A stretch of DNA of 64,000 bases from Armatimonadota bacterium (GTDB lineage: Bacteria > Armatimonadota > JAAZEB01), in NCBI GenBank assembly GCA_012512265.1, contig JAAZEM010000079.1, forward strand, positions 62,001 through 126,000, written 5' to 3'. This document shows positions 51,927-60,748 of the stretch, piece by piece. The translations under genes were made by a program, and so were the position numbers. Under the pieces are notes generated by a model. It saw nothing but the letters and a program-made list of their open reading frames with translations, made no database searches and had not been told where the DNA came from. Position 1 is the stretch's first letter; every line of letters starts with the position of its first letter.

Positions 51927-53813
51927 TCAGCGTAGGCCCGGCACCTGGTAGCTCCAGACGCGCGGCCCGCTGGAGAAGTAGAGCCGGCCTTTCACCAGCG
52001 CGCCCCCCGCCTCGATCGTCACCGGCGCGTCCGCAAGCTTCTCGTGCGCGAAGCGGCCCGGCGTGATCCGCACGATCGCGCGCGTGAGCATCGCGTAGAT
52101 CTTGCCATCCGGTCCGACCTGAAGCGCGTGCCGGGGCACGCCGCCATACTGCGCGAAGCTCTCCTGATGCACCACTTTCCGCTCGCGCGGGTTGAACACG
52201 AAGAAGGTGCTGTTCGCGGTCAGCCCATACACCAGGCCATCGGGGCCGACGTGAATGCTGATGATATCGCCACCGCCCGGCACCACCGGCGCGCGGTAGA
52301 TTACCTTCTTTGTTTTCCAATCCAGCAGATAGAGCTCTGGCTCCTTCGCGATGACGTGGCCGCCGCCGGGCGCCTGGATGCTGGTGCCGCCCACCAGGGT
52401 GCCATCCGGGAGGGCCTTGAGCGTGATGGTGCTATGGCCGGGGAGAAGGTCCTTGTCCGCGGTGAGGAGGGTGGCCTCGCCGGTCTCTACGTTTACGATG
52501 CCGATGCCGCCGCCGGTGTAGCCGTAGTCGGCGAAGCCGGCGAACAGGACGTGCTTGCCGTCAGGATGGGCCAGCGCCGTGCGTGGCCGGCAGACGTCCT
52601 TCTGCCATTCCGCCAGCAGCCTGGGGTTTCCAGGCTCGCTCACCTTTTGGGCCGGCTTCCACGGCTGAGCCGGGTCGTAGGCCCAGAGGCCGCCGTGGGC
52701 ATAGGCCGCTCCGAACAGCTGGTTGCCCAGCGTATCCATCGCACAGAAGTTCCCGCCGCCGACGCGTGGGATCGGCCCCAGGTCGTGCAGAGTTCCGGTC
52801 GCCGTCTCTAGGCGCGCCAGGTGCATCGGGTGGCAGGTGGAGATGTAGACGTCGCCGCCCGGACCGGCCGCAAGGCTGGTGATGTCCGCGCCGGCCGCCT
52901 CGAACTCGAGCGGGATCCGCTTCTTCTGCTCGCCTTTGGCGTCCGCCACCTCCACCCATCTTTCCGGAACGCTGTAGTCCACCACCTGCCGGCCATCGGG
53001 GAAGCTCCCCCTCTTGTTGCCCCAGCTGATCGCGCCGGTGCGTACCCGCGGCCCAACGGCCTCCACGGGGATCTTCTCCGCCTTGCCATCGAAGAGGCGG
53101 TACCACTGGCCGCCGAAATAGGCATACGCCTCGCCACCGGCGCCGGCAACCACGCTCACGGTGCCCGGCTTGCGCTCCTCCTCCGGCATCAGCTGGCGCC
53201 TTTCCCCCGTTTGGGGATGGAACGCCACCAGGTTGCACCGCGCGGTCCCAATTCCGGCGTAGGCCCAGCCCTTGCTATCGAAAACGAGATAGTTGAAATA
53301 TTGTTCCTTGGGGTCGAGCTGGCCGTGGTCTTGGATGGTCTGGGTTTCGGGGTCGTAAGAGACGAGGTGGCAGTTGGGGTAGGTGCCGATGTAGATCCGC
53401 CCGTCCGGGCCGTCGCATATCGCGGCGCCGACAAAGTGCTGGGCCTTCGGTTGGGGCACTCCGTGGTAGAGCCACTTCTCGGTGGTGGGGTCAAACTCGA
53501 GCAAAACCTTCCCCGCCCCGGTATAGAAGCGCCCGTTCCGGCTCATCAGCGAGGCGAAGATGTCCGAGTTCCCGGCGTCTTTCGGGTAGTGAAACTGCTT
53601 CGTCTTCCCGGTGTCGATATCCGTGAACAGGATGTAGCCGACCGGGCTTCCTACATCGCGAACCATAACGATAGCCAGGTAGCGCCCGTTGCTGTCGCGC
53701 GTAGTCACCACGCCGCGACCCTCCGCTACCTTCGCCGCGACGCCGTGGTCGGTGAACCCCTCGGGTGCGGCCACCGAGCCCAGTAGAGCAAGCGTGCCCA
53801 AGATCAAGTGCAT
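51927..53813 (-). CDS. Exported beta-propeller protein
   Basis: 628 residues with signal peptide (MHLILGTLALLGSVAA). The body is made of repeated four-stranded blades of SMP-30/NHL-like type: GPDGRIYIGTYPNCHLVSYD, LVFDSKGWAYAGIGTARC, AGPGGDVYISTCHPMHLARL, FCAMDTLGNQLFGAAYAHGG, GPDGLVYGLTANSTFFVFNP and VGPDGKIYAMLTRAIVRI. No catalytic motif is obvious; a ligand-binding, lactonase-like or adhesive role is possible. GGAGG lies 7 bp before ATG 53813. Divergent from the DUF2148 gene. Confidence 0.8.
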   Translation of the reverse strand: MHLILGTLALLGSVAAPEGFTDHGVAAKVAEGRGVVTTRDSNGRYLAIVMVRDVGSPVGYILFTDIDTGKTKQFHYPKDAGNSDIFASLMSRNGRFYTGAGKVLLEFDPTTEKWLYHGVPQPKAQHFVGAAICDGPDGRIYIGTYPNCHLVSYDPETQTIQDHGQLDPKEQYFNYLVFDSKGWAYAGIGTARCNLVAFHPQTGERRQLMPEEERKPGTVSVVAGAGGEAYAYFGGQWYRLFDGKAEKIPVEAVGPRVRTGAISWGNKRGSFPDGRQVVDYSVPERWVEVADAKGEQKKRIPLEFEAAGADITSLAAGPGGDVYISTCHPMHLARLETATGTLHDLGPIPRVGGGNFCAMDTLGNQLFGAAYAHGGLWAYDPAQPWKPAQKVSEPGNPRLLAEWQKDVCRPRTALAHPDGKHVLFAGFADYGYTGGGIGIVNVETGEATLLTADKDLLPGHSTITLKALPDGTLVGGTSIQAPGGGHVIAKEPELYLLDWKTKKVIYRAPVVPGGGDIISIHVGPDGLVYGLTANSTFFVFNPRERKVVHQESFAQYGGVPRHALQVGPDGKIYAMLTRAIVRITPGRFAHEKLADAPVTIEAGGALVKGRLYFSSGPRVWSYQVPGLR

Positions 53814-53948
53814 GATGTGCCTCCGGTTCCGGTCGAGTGGGAGCCATGGGAGCGTGCGGCCTTGGCCCACGCCTCGCCACAGGAACGGTTCGGCATAGGC
53901 AGGGCACCTCCTGCCTCGCGGCGAAGCTACCAGGGGAAGGAGAAGAGC

Positions 53949-54497
53949 ATGCAGGAAGTGACCATGCACCCGGGAGGAAGCGCCGAGGTCGAGCAGCGCG
54001 CGCTGCAGACCGTGGCGGATCTGATCTGTTTGGCGGCGCGCACGGCGCCAAAGGCAAGAGGGGCCGACCATCTTGTGACGGCCGTCGTCACCGGCGAGGC
54101 GAAGGCTCGCCTGGCGGCCGAGATGCGCGCCATTGCTTCGGCGGAGAACGCCGCTTTCTTCGCGCGTGATGCTGCCAATGTCGACGCGGCACCGGTAGTC
54201 GTCTTGCTTGGCACCAGGTTGGCGCGCTACGGGCTGCCGGCTTGCGGCCTGTGCGGCTTCGCCAACTGCGATGAGAACGAGCGCGCGGGCGCCACCTGCG
54301 TCTTCCCGGCGCATGACCTTGGTATCGCCGTCGGCTCCGCGGCTGGCGTCGCGGCCCATCACCACGTCGATAACCGGGTGATGTTCAGCGCGGGAGTGGC
54401 CGCGCTTCGCCTCGGCTTGATGGGCGAAGACGTGAAGATCGCGTTTGGCCTTCCTCTCAGCGCCACTGGCAAGAGCCCCTTCTTCGATCGCAAGTAG
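53949..54497 (+). CDS. DUF2148 ferredoxin-like protein
   Basis: 182 residues. The conserved YGLPACGLCGFANCDENERAG is split here as CGLCGFANC and DENERAG. With CVFPAHDLGIAVGSA and VDNRVMFSAGVAALRLGLM it matches the DUF2148 family, whose Cys cluster probably binds an Fe-S centre. The N-terminal helix LQTVADLICLAARTAPKARG is also typical. Function unknown, with a redox role suspected. GGGGAAGGAG precedes ATG 53949. The alanine-dehydrogenase-like gene starts 56 bp after its stop on the same strand, suggesting one operon. Confidence 0.85.
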   Translation: MQEVTMHPGGSAEVEQRALQTVADLICLAARTAPKARGADHLVTAVVTGEAKARLAAEMRAIASAENAAFFARDAANVDAAPVVVLLGTRLARYGLPACGLCGFANCDENERAGATCVFPAHDLGIAVGSAAGVAAHHHVDNRVMFSAGVAALRLGLMGEDVKIAFGLPLSATGKSPFFDRK

Positions 54498-54553
54498 GCA
54501 GAAATGGGTACGCTGTACCCATTCAGGAAAAATCGGACCAGAGCAGGGAGCGG

Positions 54554-55696
54554 ATGATGCGGCACTGCAGTGTGGGAATCCCAAAGGAGATCAAGCCGGA
54601 AGAGAAGCGGGTGGCCGGCCTGCCGGAGCACGTCCAGAGACTGCGCGAGCTGGGCGTAGACGTGCTGGTGCAGCGTGACGCCGGCACCGCGAGCGGCCAC
54701 CCGGATGCGGAGTACGAGCGCGCCGGCGCCGAGCTGGTGGAAACCATGGAGGAGGTGTATGCACGCGCCGATCTCCTCTGGAAGGTCAAGGAGCCGCTGC
54801 CGCCGGAGTATGGCTTGCTGCGTCCAGACCACATCGTCTTCACCTACCTGCATCCGGCGCCGCGGCCTCGCATGGTTGAGGCGCTCCTGGCGGCGCGCTG
54901 CATCGCCATCGCCTATGAGGAGGTCACCGACGAGCAGGGCCGGCGTCCGCTCCTGGCGCCGATGAGCCGCATTGCGGGCGCGGGTGCCATCGCCATCGCC
55001 GCGCAGTTCACACAGTCGATCTATGGCGGGGTGGGCAAATCGCTTTTCACCGTGGAAGGTGCCGACCCGATGCGGGTCACCATCCTCGGGGGCGGCACAG
55101 CTGGCCGCACGGCGGCGCAGGCAGCCCTGGGCGCGGGCGCGCGGATCACTGTTCTGGAGGCGAGCCCGGAAGTCGCCACCGGCTTGCGTCGCACCTTCGC
55201 CCGAGCCTGCGTCGAACTCTCCTCCGAGGATGCGATCCGGCGCCTGCTTCCGGAAACCGATGTTCTGGTGAACTGCATCTACTGGATGCCGGGAGACCCG
55301 CATCTGGTCACGCGCGAGATGCTGGCGCTGATGCCTCGCGGCGCCCTGATCGTGGACGTTGCGGCCGACCCGCATGGCGCCATCGAGACGAGCGAGGAGA
55401 CGACCCACGCGCAGCCGATCCGCGTGGTGGACGGCATTCTCCACTACTGCGTGCAGAACATCCCGGCACTCTTCCCGCGCACGGCCTCCAGTCTCCTATC
55501 ACAGGCCACCTGGCCCTACCTGGAGCGCATGGTCCGCGACGGCGTCGCGGCGGCTATCCGCGAGGACCCGATGCTCCGCCGCGGCGTCTCGGTGTGGCGG
55601 GGCAAGCTGGTCGGTGAGGAACTAGGGCGTGCCCTGAAGAGGGATGCTCTTGCGCCGGACGATTTGCTGGCGGAGATCGGCACCGCGGGGGAATAG
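54554..55696 (+). CDS. Alanine dehydrogenase family NAD(P)-dependent oxidoreductase
   Basis: 380 residues. It starts MRHCSVGIPKEIKPEEKRVA, as alanine dehydrogenases do. The substrate-site LLWKVKEPLPPEY (Lys) and FTYLHPAP (His) are present. The Rossmann motif is LGGGTAGRTAAQAALGAGA. VDVAADPHGAIETSEETTHA and VDGILHYCVQNIPALFPRTA match the C-terminal part. The segment around MSRIAGAGAIAIAAQFTQSI differs from the usual MSEVAGR form, so a substrate other than alanine is possible. GGGAG precedes ATG. Likely co-transcribed with the DUF2148 gene. Confidence 0.88.
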   Translation: MMRHCSVGIPKEIKPEEKRVAGLPEHVQRLRELGVDVLVQRDAGTASGHPDAEYERAGAELVETMEEVYARADLLWKVKEPLPPEYGLLRPDHIVFTYLHPAPRPRMVEALLAARCIAIAYEEVTDEQGRRPLLAPMSRIAGAGAIAIAAQFTQSIYGGVGKSLFTVEGADPMRVTILGGGTAGRTAAQAALGAGARITVLEASPEVATGLRRTFARACVELSSEDAIRRLLPETDVLVNCIYWMPGDPHLVTREMLALMPRGALIVDVAADPHGAIETSEETTHAQPIRVVDGILHYCVQNIPALFPRTASSLLSQATWPYLERMVRDGVAAAIREDPMLRRGVSVWRGKLVGEELGRALKRDALAPDDLLAEIGTAGE

Positions 55697-55906
55697 CCGC
55701 CCGGAAAGCCTGCGCCCTCGGGGTGGAGAGGCTTGCCGTTCCAGCGAACCGCCTCGGTGCGCCGGCGCTCTCCCGATGGGATTCAGCCGGCTTGGCTCCT
55801 GCCGCATATACGTGGAAGTCTTCCATGATAGTAGGCTCACGGGCTGGCGGCTGGCTGAAGGCGGGTGAGATGCCCCCAGCGATAGCGTCCTGAAAGGTCT
55901 GAACTG

Positions 55907-57799
55907 ATGCAATCATACTCCTCTTGTCTGCGCTTCGCCGGAGGCGCCCTTCTTCTGGATACGCCTTGGGGCGAGGCCCCAGGTGAGATCCTGGTAAATG
56001 ACGAACCGGTGCGTGCCACGTGGTCGCCCGATGCCGCGGGGAACCCCTCGTGCCGGCACGGCGGCTGGCAGCTCACTCTGCGCGAGGGGCCCGCGGGCGC
56101 CTTCTTCCTGGAAGTGCGCAATGCCGGTTCCGAGGCGCGGACGCTGCGCACGATTCACCTCGCGCGATGGTCGCCCTCGGCCTTCCCGCACCCCCTGGAG
56201 ACGCGCGAGTTCCGCGAGTTCATCCACGGCCCCAGCTTCCAGGGGATCAATGCCGGGGCGAAACCGGTGGGGCGCAAGACGCCCTGGCTCGATTTTGTCG
56301 TGCCCAGCAACATGCTCATCGTCTACCAGAAGGAGGAAGGCGAGGCGTTGCTCCTCGGCGTGGTGCCCCCCATGGGGCCGGCCTTCTCCGAGTTCGTCAC
56401 CCTCCACTCCGAGCCGCACCTAGAGGCCCAGTTCGGCTTTGAGGCACGCTTCCGCTTCGAGTGCCGGGTTGATCCGGGCGAAAGCGTTCGCACCTCGCCC
56501 CTCCTCGCGCTGAAGGGCCCCCAGGGTACGGATCTGATGCAGGAGTACGGACGGCGGTGGTACGAGCTCCTGGAGCGCAAGCCGACCCGCGCCCCCCTGG
56601 TGGGATGGAATAGCTGGGACTTCTACAGCGGCGCCGTTACCCGACAGGCGATGGACGAGACCCTGGATGCGGCGCGCGAGCGGTTTGGCGACACACTGAA
56701 GGCGTTCGTCATCGATGAGGGATGGGAGCGCCAGTGGGGAAGCTGGGAGGCCAATGGCAAGTTCCCGGAGGGCCTGGCGGACTTCTGCCGGCACGTGAAA
56801 TCGCGCGGGGGCATCCCCGGGATCTGGACGGCCCCTCTTCTGGTGAACATCTACAACCCGCTCTACCTGGAAAAGCCGGAGTGGTTCGCCGAGCGCGCCG
56901 ATGGTCAGGTTCAAACGGATAGCTACTCCTACGGCCCAATGGCCTACCTCGACCCGACCGTGCCCGAGGTGATCGAGCACTTGAAGGGGATCTTCCGCCG
57001 CCTGCGTGCCGACGGTTTCGAGGTCTTCAAGGTCGATTTCTCGCACTGCATCCTCAACGCCGTGCGCTTCCGCGATCGGCGCGTGGGCCGCGCCGACCTC
57101 ATCCGCCGCGCCTTCACCGCCATTCGGGAATCCATCGGCCCCGAGGCCTACCTCCTCTCCTGCGGCTCGCCCTACGAATCCGTTGTTGGTCTGGCGGATG
57201 CCGTGCGTACGACGGGCGACATCCATATCTACTGGGGGCATATCCTGCGCAACGCCCATGGCATCTCGGGGCGGTGGTGGATGCAGGGCAACCTGTGGAA
57301 CGGCGACCCTGATTTCCTCGTGGTACGCGGCCCGGACACCGCCGCGCCCCCTTACGGCCGGCGGCGTGTGGTGGTACCGACCGGGCCGGATGGCGGCTGG
57401 ATGTCCGGCGCGGAGTTTAACGAGATGGAGGCGCGCACCTATGCCCTCCTGGTGCACCTCAGCGGCGGCGATGTGATCCTGGGAGACGCGCTGCACAAGC
57501 TGAACGACACCGGTCTTTCCATCGTGAAGCGCGTGCTGGAGCCCAGGCGCCCGGCGGCCGTGCCGGTCGATCTCTTCGAGAGCGAGCAGGAGATCCCGCG
57601 CATCTGGATCAGCCGCGGCGAGAAGGACACCCTCGTCGGCCTCTTCAACTGGAGCGACAAGCCGGCTCTCCTGAGCTTCGACCCGGCGGCCTACGGTCTC
57701 ACCGGCACGCCTCGCGACTTCTGGACGGACGCGCCGATCACGACGCTGCCGGCGCGCATGCCCCGGCGCAGCTCCCTTGGCCTGCGTTTCCCCGCCTAA
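55907..57799 (+). CDS. Melibiase-like glycosidase (GH36/alpha-galactosidase type), cytoplasmic
   Basis: 630 residues without signal peptide. An N-terminal beta-supersandwich domain (about 1-230) precedes the barrel. Barrel motifs: PLVGWNSWDFYSGAV, LKAFVIDEGWERQWG, GFEVFKVDFSHCILNA with the probable Asp nucleophile, and VVGLADAVRTTGDIHIYWG with the probable acid/base Asp. The C-terminal domain, LVGLFNWSDKPALLSFDP, is the usual antiparallel one. Acts on imported alpha-galactosides or related sugars. AAAGG precedes ATG. Single gene with no transporter nearby. Confidence 0.87.
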   Translation: MQSYSSCLRFAGGALLLDTPWGEAPGEILVNDEPVRATWSPDAAGNPSCRHGGWQLTLREGPAGAFFLEVRNAGSEARTLRTIHLARWSPSAFPHPLETREFREFIHGPSFQGINAGAKPVGRKTPWLDFVVPSNMLIVYQKEEGEALLLGVVPPMGPAFSEFVTLHSEPHLEAQFGFEARFRFECRVDPGESVRTSPLLALKGPQGTDLMQEYGRRWYELLERKPTRAPLVGWNSWDFYSGAVTRQAMDETLDAARERFGDTLKAFVIDEGWERQWGSWEANGKFPEGLADFCRHVKSRGGIPGIWTAPLLVNIYNPLYLEKPEWFAERADGQVQTDSYSYGPMAYLDPTVPEVIEHLKGIFRRLRADGFEVFKVDFSHCILNAVRFRDRRVGRADLIRRAFTAIRESIGPEAYLLSCGSPYESVVGLADAVRTTGDIHIYWGHILRNAHGISGRWWMQGNLWNGDPDFLVVRGPDTAAPPYGRRRVVVPTGPDGGWMSGAEFNEMEARTYALLVHLSGGDVILGDALHKLNDTGLSIVKRVLEPRRPAAVPVDLFESEQEIPRIWISRGEKDTLVGLFNWSDKPALLSFDPAAYGLTGTPRDFWTDAPITTLPARMPRRSSLGLRFPA

Positions 57800-57813
57800 T
57801 CCCCCGATAGGGA

Positions 57814-57867
57814 GCGGAGTGCCGCCTTCAGCTGGTTGAGCCACACTGGCGGAAGGCCGGCACTCCC
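57814..57867. repeat. 54-bp dispersed repeat, copy A
   Basis: Reverse complement shares GGAGTGCCGGC, TCAACC, CTGAAG and GCACTCCG blocks with copy B at 62189-62242. Each copy has inverted ends (GGAGTGCCG / CGGCACTCC type), so each can fold. Confidence 0.55.
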
Positions 57868-57942
57868 AGGCAGTTTGCCGGGAGAAACCGCGGGCTCCAT
57901 CGTAGGCCAGGACTACCCCCGGCCGGAATCCCCAACCTATGG

Positions 57943-57994
57943 TACGGCGCTTCGCCCCATCCATCCGCGATGGGTGGATGTCCGAAGCGCCGTA
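57943..57994 (+). terminator. Long imperfect hairpin after the GH36-like gene
   Basis: TACGGCGCTTCG pairs with CGAAGCGCCGTA, with further imperfect pairing of CCCATCCATCC and GGGTGGATG towards the loop. No U-run. Could be a 3' end structure or a small repeat. Confidence 0.45.
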
Positions 57995-58201
57995 TCTCGT
58001 GTGGCACAACTCCTGCATCCAATGGGCGCGTCGACTCGGGGCGCTGCTTGTCGGCTGGTGGGCCTTCCCGGCGGTGGGCGGCAACGGGGCCTACCGGGGA
58101 GATGCACTTCGTTGCTGCAAACCGCCCGTCTTGCCGCCCCACCCACTTGACAGGTTAGCGCCTGGCCTTGTTGGGTATGAGAGAACGAGGGTATTCCGGC
58201 T

Positions 58202-58678
58202 ATGATGCGTTGCGATGCGCAGTATTACTGGTGCCGTCTCGACATCTCGAGCCGGCCGGAGAACGCGGCCGTTGTTCGCCGCGCCGTGGAGCGTCTCGCC
58301 ATCGAGGCGGGATTGACTCCCGCGGAGACGGACGACCTTGATCTGGCGGTGACGGAAGCATGCGCCAACGCCATCCGCCACGGCTCGCCCGAGAAGGAGC
58401 AGAGCACGGTCCGCGTCACCTTCTTCCTGGCGCCCGAGTGCGTCCTGGTCGAGGTGCATGACCAGGGCCCCGGGTTTACCGAGGGATCGCGGCGCGCGCC
58501 GGCCGCTGGTGAGTTGCGGGAAGGGGGGTATGGCCTCCACATCATGCGGCAGCTCATGGATGATGTGGAGATTATCTGGCATCGAGGCACGACGGTCCGC
58601 CTCGTGAAGCAGCGCGTGCCTGAGAGCGCCCCGAGGGTGTCGGGGCGTGCGGCCCGGCCGATTCCTGCCTTCGTTTGA
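58202..58678 (+). CDS. RsbW/SpoIIAB-like serine kinase anti-sigma factor
   Basis: 158 residues of the HATPase_c_2 type. N box LAVTEACANAIRHGS, G1 box VHDQGPGF, G2 box EGGYGLHIMRQLMDD. Such proteins bind an alternative sigma factor or phosphorylate an STAS anti-anti-sigma protein. Neither partner is in the window, so it probably works with distant genes. ATG 58202 or 58205. The next gene starts 75 bp later on the same strand. Confidence 0.88.
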   Translation: MMRCDAQYYWCRLDISSRPENAAVVRRAVERLAIEAGLTPAETDDLDLAVTEACANAIRHGSPEKEQSTVRVTFFLAPECVLVEVHDQGPGFTEGSRRAPAAGELREGGYGLHIMRQLMDDVEIIWHRGTTVRLVKQRVPESAPRVSGRAARPIPAFV

Positions 58679-58753
58679 GCGCCCGGGCGGTCGAACGTGA
58701 CGGTGCCGCCATAAGCGCACAGATCAAAAGCCTGCCAGAGCAGGGAGTGAGGT

Positions 58754-59692
58754 ATGGGGGAGAGTGGAATGGTCAGGGAGCATCCAGGACGCTGCCGCTG
58801 CATCATCATCGGGGGTGGGCCGGCAGGCCTCGCCGCCGCTCTCTACTTTGCCCGCTTCAACTGTGAGGCGCTGGTGATCTCGCTGGAGGACCAGCGCGCC
58901 CGCTGGATCGAGCGCACCTGGAACGTCCCGGGGTATTCCGAGGGAATCCGCGGTGACGAGCTGATTGCGCGGTGCCGCGAGCACGCGCTGAAATATGGGG
59001 CCACCCTGATCCATGGCGAAGTGGATGAGGTGACCGGCCGAAACAACGATTTCCGGGTTCATCTGGTCGATGGCCGGGTGTTTTACGGGCGCCATATCGT
59101 CTTTGCCACGGGCGTTCGCGATACGCCCCCCAACTTCCCCAACGCCTACAAATACCTCGGGCGGGGCCTGCGCCACTGCCCGGTGTGCGATGGGTATGAG
59201 GCGAACGGGAAGCGCCTGGCGGTTTTCGGCACCGGCGACCGGGTAGCTCGGCGCGCGCTCTTTCTCTCCACCTTCACCGATCACGTGACGATTCTCCTCA
59301 ATGGCGAGGGCTCTTTCCACGAGATCGATCCCTCGCTAAGGGAATCCCTGGAGAACCGTGGGATTCCGTGCTTGGAGCCGCCGGTCGTGAGTGTCATGGA
59401 CGAAGGTACCGAGATCCGCGGGTTTCTCCTGCAGGATGGCACGCGGATTGAGGTGGACCGCGCCTACAGTGCCCAAGAGATCCACCCGCGATCCGAAGTG
59501 GCAGCGAAGATGGGCGTGGCGTTGGACGAGCGGGGCTTTATCCAGGTGGATGCCCATTGCGCCACCAACATCGAGGGCGTCTACGCCGTGGGCGACGTGG
59601 CCGGAACCGGGTACGCGCAGATTATCATCGCTATGGGGCAAGCGGCGATTGCCGCCATCCATATCCACGGGCGCTTCGATGCCCCCGGCTAG
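58754..59692 (+). CDS. Thioredoxin-reductase-like FAD/NAD(P) oxidoreductase
   Basis: 312 residues. FAD-binding IIIGGGPAGLAAALYFARF; redox centre HCPVCDGYEANG (CPVC in place of the usual CATC); NAD(P)-site region FGTGDRVARRALFLSTF, which lacks a clean GxGxxA; C-terminal FAD motif IEGVYAVGDVAGTGYAQI. It belongs with thioredoxin or ferredoxin/flavodoxin disulfide reductases. The poor second nucleotide motif makes the electron donor unclear. GGGAGTGAGG precedes ATG. Convergent with the Crp-like gene, 44 bp between stops. Confidence 0.87.
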   Translation: MGESGMVREHPGRCRCIIIGGGPAGLAAALYFARFNCEALVISLEDQRARWIERTWNVPGYSEGIRGDELIARCREHALKYGATLIHGEVDEVTGRNNDFRVHLVDGRVFYGRHIVFATGVRDTPPNFPNAYKYLGRGLRHCPVCDGYEANGKRLAVFGTGDRVARRALFLSTFTDHVTILLNGEGSFHEIDPSLRESLENRGIPCLEPPVVSVMDEGTEIRGFLLQDGTRIEVDRAYSAQEIHPRSEVAAKMGVALDERGFIQVDAHCATNIEGVYAVGDVAGTGYAQIIIAMGQAAIAAIHIHGRFDAPG

Positions 59693-59736
59693 GCCTGGGG
59701 CAGGGGAGAGTGCCCATCTTGCGGTTTGATGGTGCG

Positions 59737-60390
59737 TCATGCCCCCAGCCGGTCGCGCCGTTCCAGGTAGTCTACAAAGTGCTCCAGGCCCTGGGATGAG
59801 AGGACCACGATCTCCCGCTTTGCCATGCGCGCGATCGCCGCGTTTTGGAGGGTATCGAAGACGCGCTCGATCTCCTTTTCGGAGACGCCGGTCATGAACT
59901 CCAGCGTCTCCATAGTCGCTTTCCTGTCCAGGACGATCCCTTCATGGCCGGGGTTGCCCTCGCCTGTGAGAAGAAGGAGGGTGGCGGCAACGCGCGCCGT
60001 GTCGTTGCGCATCAGCAGCACCTGGATCTGGCGGTTGGCGCGACGGAGCCGCTCGCTGAGCTTGCGCAGGAGCCCAAGGAAGATCGAACTGTTGGTAGAG
60101 ACGAGCGTCTCGAAGGTGCTCCGCGCGATCACGACGAGCTGAGTGCGTGTGAGCGCCGTGGCGCTGGCAGAACGCGGGCCATCGTCGATCAACGCCATCT
60201 CGCCGAAGCACTCACCGGGGGGTAGCACCGCCAGCGTTGTCTCACGCCCTCCCATCCGTCTGTGGATGCGCACCTTTCCCTCGTGGATGAGGTACATCTC
60301 ATCCCCGCGCTCGCCCTCGGCGAAGATCGCCTGACCCGCCTCGAACAGGCGACCATGTCGTTGGAGCATCTCTGTGCTGATGTTGAGCAT
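59737..60390 (-). CDS. Crp/Fnr family transcriptional regulator
   Basis: 217 residues. The N-terminal cyclic-nucleotide-type jelly roll (about 15-120) has FAEGERGDEMYLIHEGKVRI and LPPGECFGEMALIDDGPRSA. The long dimer helix is LLRKLSERLRRANRQIQVLL. The C-terminal winged helix has ETLEFMTGVSEKEIERVFDTL. No Cys cluster, so not an Fnr oxygen sensor. ATG 60390 is chosen; an upstream ATG at 60426 would add 12 basic residues. A minus-strand TACTAT lies just upstream at 60406-60411. Confidence 0.88.
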   Translation of the reverse strand: MLNISTEMLQRHGRLFEAGQAIFAEGERGDEMYLIHEGKVRIHRRMGGRETTLAVLPPGECFGEMALIDDGPRSASATALTRTQLVVIARSTFETLVSTNSSIFLGLLRKLSERLRRANRQIQVLLMRNDTARVAATLLLLTGEGNPGHEGIVLDRKATMETLEFMTGVSEKEIERVFDTLQNAAIARMAKREIVVLSSQGLEHFVDYLERRDRLGA

Positions 60391-60461
60391 CTTCTGGGAT
60401 CCCCTATAGTATCTTTTTCGGCGCATGCGGGCGGAAACTCAAGCGCCCTTCCCTTGTGCTT

Positions 60462-60652
60462 CTGGGATTCCGAGAGAGGAAATGCGCCGCGGGGCGCCCG
60501 GTTCCGGCGTGGTGTCGCAGTCGGCCCGGGGTTGGAAAGCCGTGAGACCCGCACACTTCCATCCGCATCCGTCCGCTTCATCCGATTCCGGGTGCGAGAT
60601 TCCCCAGGAGGGCGAGGGCAACTGACCGGAGCGGCCTCATCTCGGAATCCCA
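60462..60652. repeat. Inverted-motif pair related to the 30844-31156 element
   Basis: The 14-bp CTGGGATTCCGAGA at the left is identical to a stretch in the left arm of the 30.8-kb element, and the right end repeats it inverted over 13 bp. The 165-bp interior is unlike that of the first element. Confidence 0.45.
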
Positions 60653-60671
60653 CGCGGAAGGCCACTCCGCG

Positions 60672-60700
60672 TTGACAGGATTGGCGGCGTGGCTTATAAT
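60672..60700 (+). promoter_or_regulatory. Perfect consensus sigma-70 promoter
   Basis: TTGACA (60672-60677), 17-bp spacer, TATAAT (60695-60700): all 12 consensus bases at ideal spacing. It lies about 48 bp before the small basic peptide gene. Confidence 0.85.
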
Positions 60701-60748
60701 AGGCGCGTTGGAGCCCAATTGGGGCAGGAGGGGAGGGGCCAGGGAAGC

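Larger units (their letters stand above)
57800..58201. other. Intergenic region with dispersed repeat and hairpin
   Basis: No gene supported. It holds a 54-bp dispersed repeat (57814-57867) and a strong hairpin (57943-57994). A TTGACA at 58147-58152 has no -10 at the right distance. Confidence 0.5.
60391..60748. other. Intergenic region with second inverted-motif pair
   Basis: It holds the element bounded by CTGGGATTCCGAGA (60462-60475) and TCTCGGAATCCCA (60640-60652), and the perfect promoter at 60672-60700. No gene inside. Confidence 0.5.

Noticed and set aside
58147-58181. Promoter before the RsbW-like gene (TTGACA ... TATGAG)
   Set aside because: The spacer is 23 bp, too long for a sigma-70 promoter, and no -10 box occurs at 16-18 bp.
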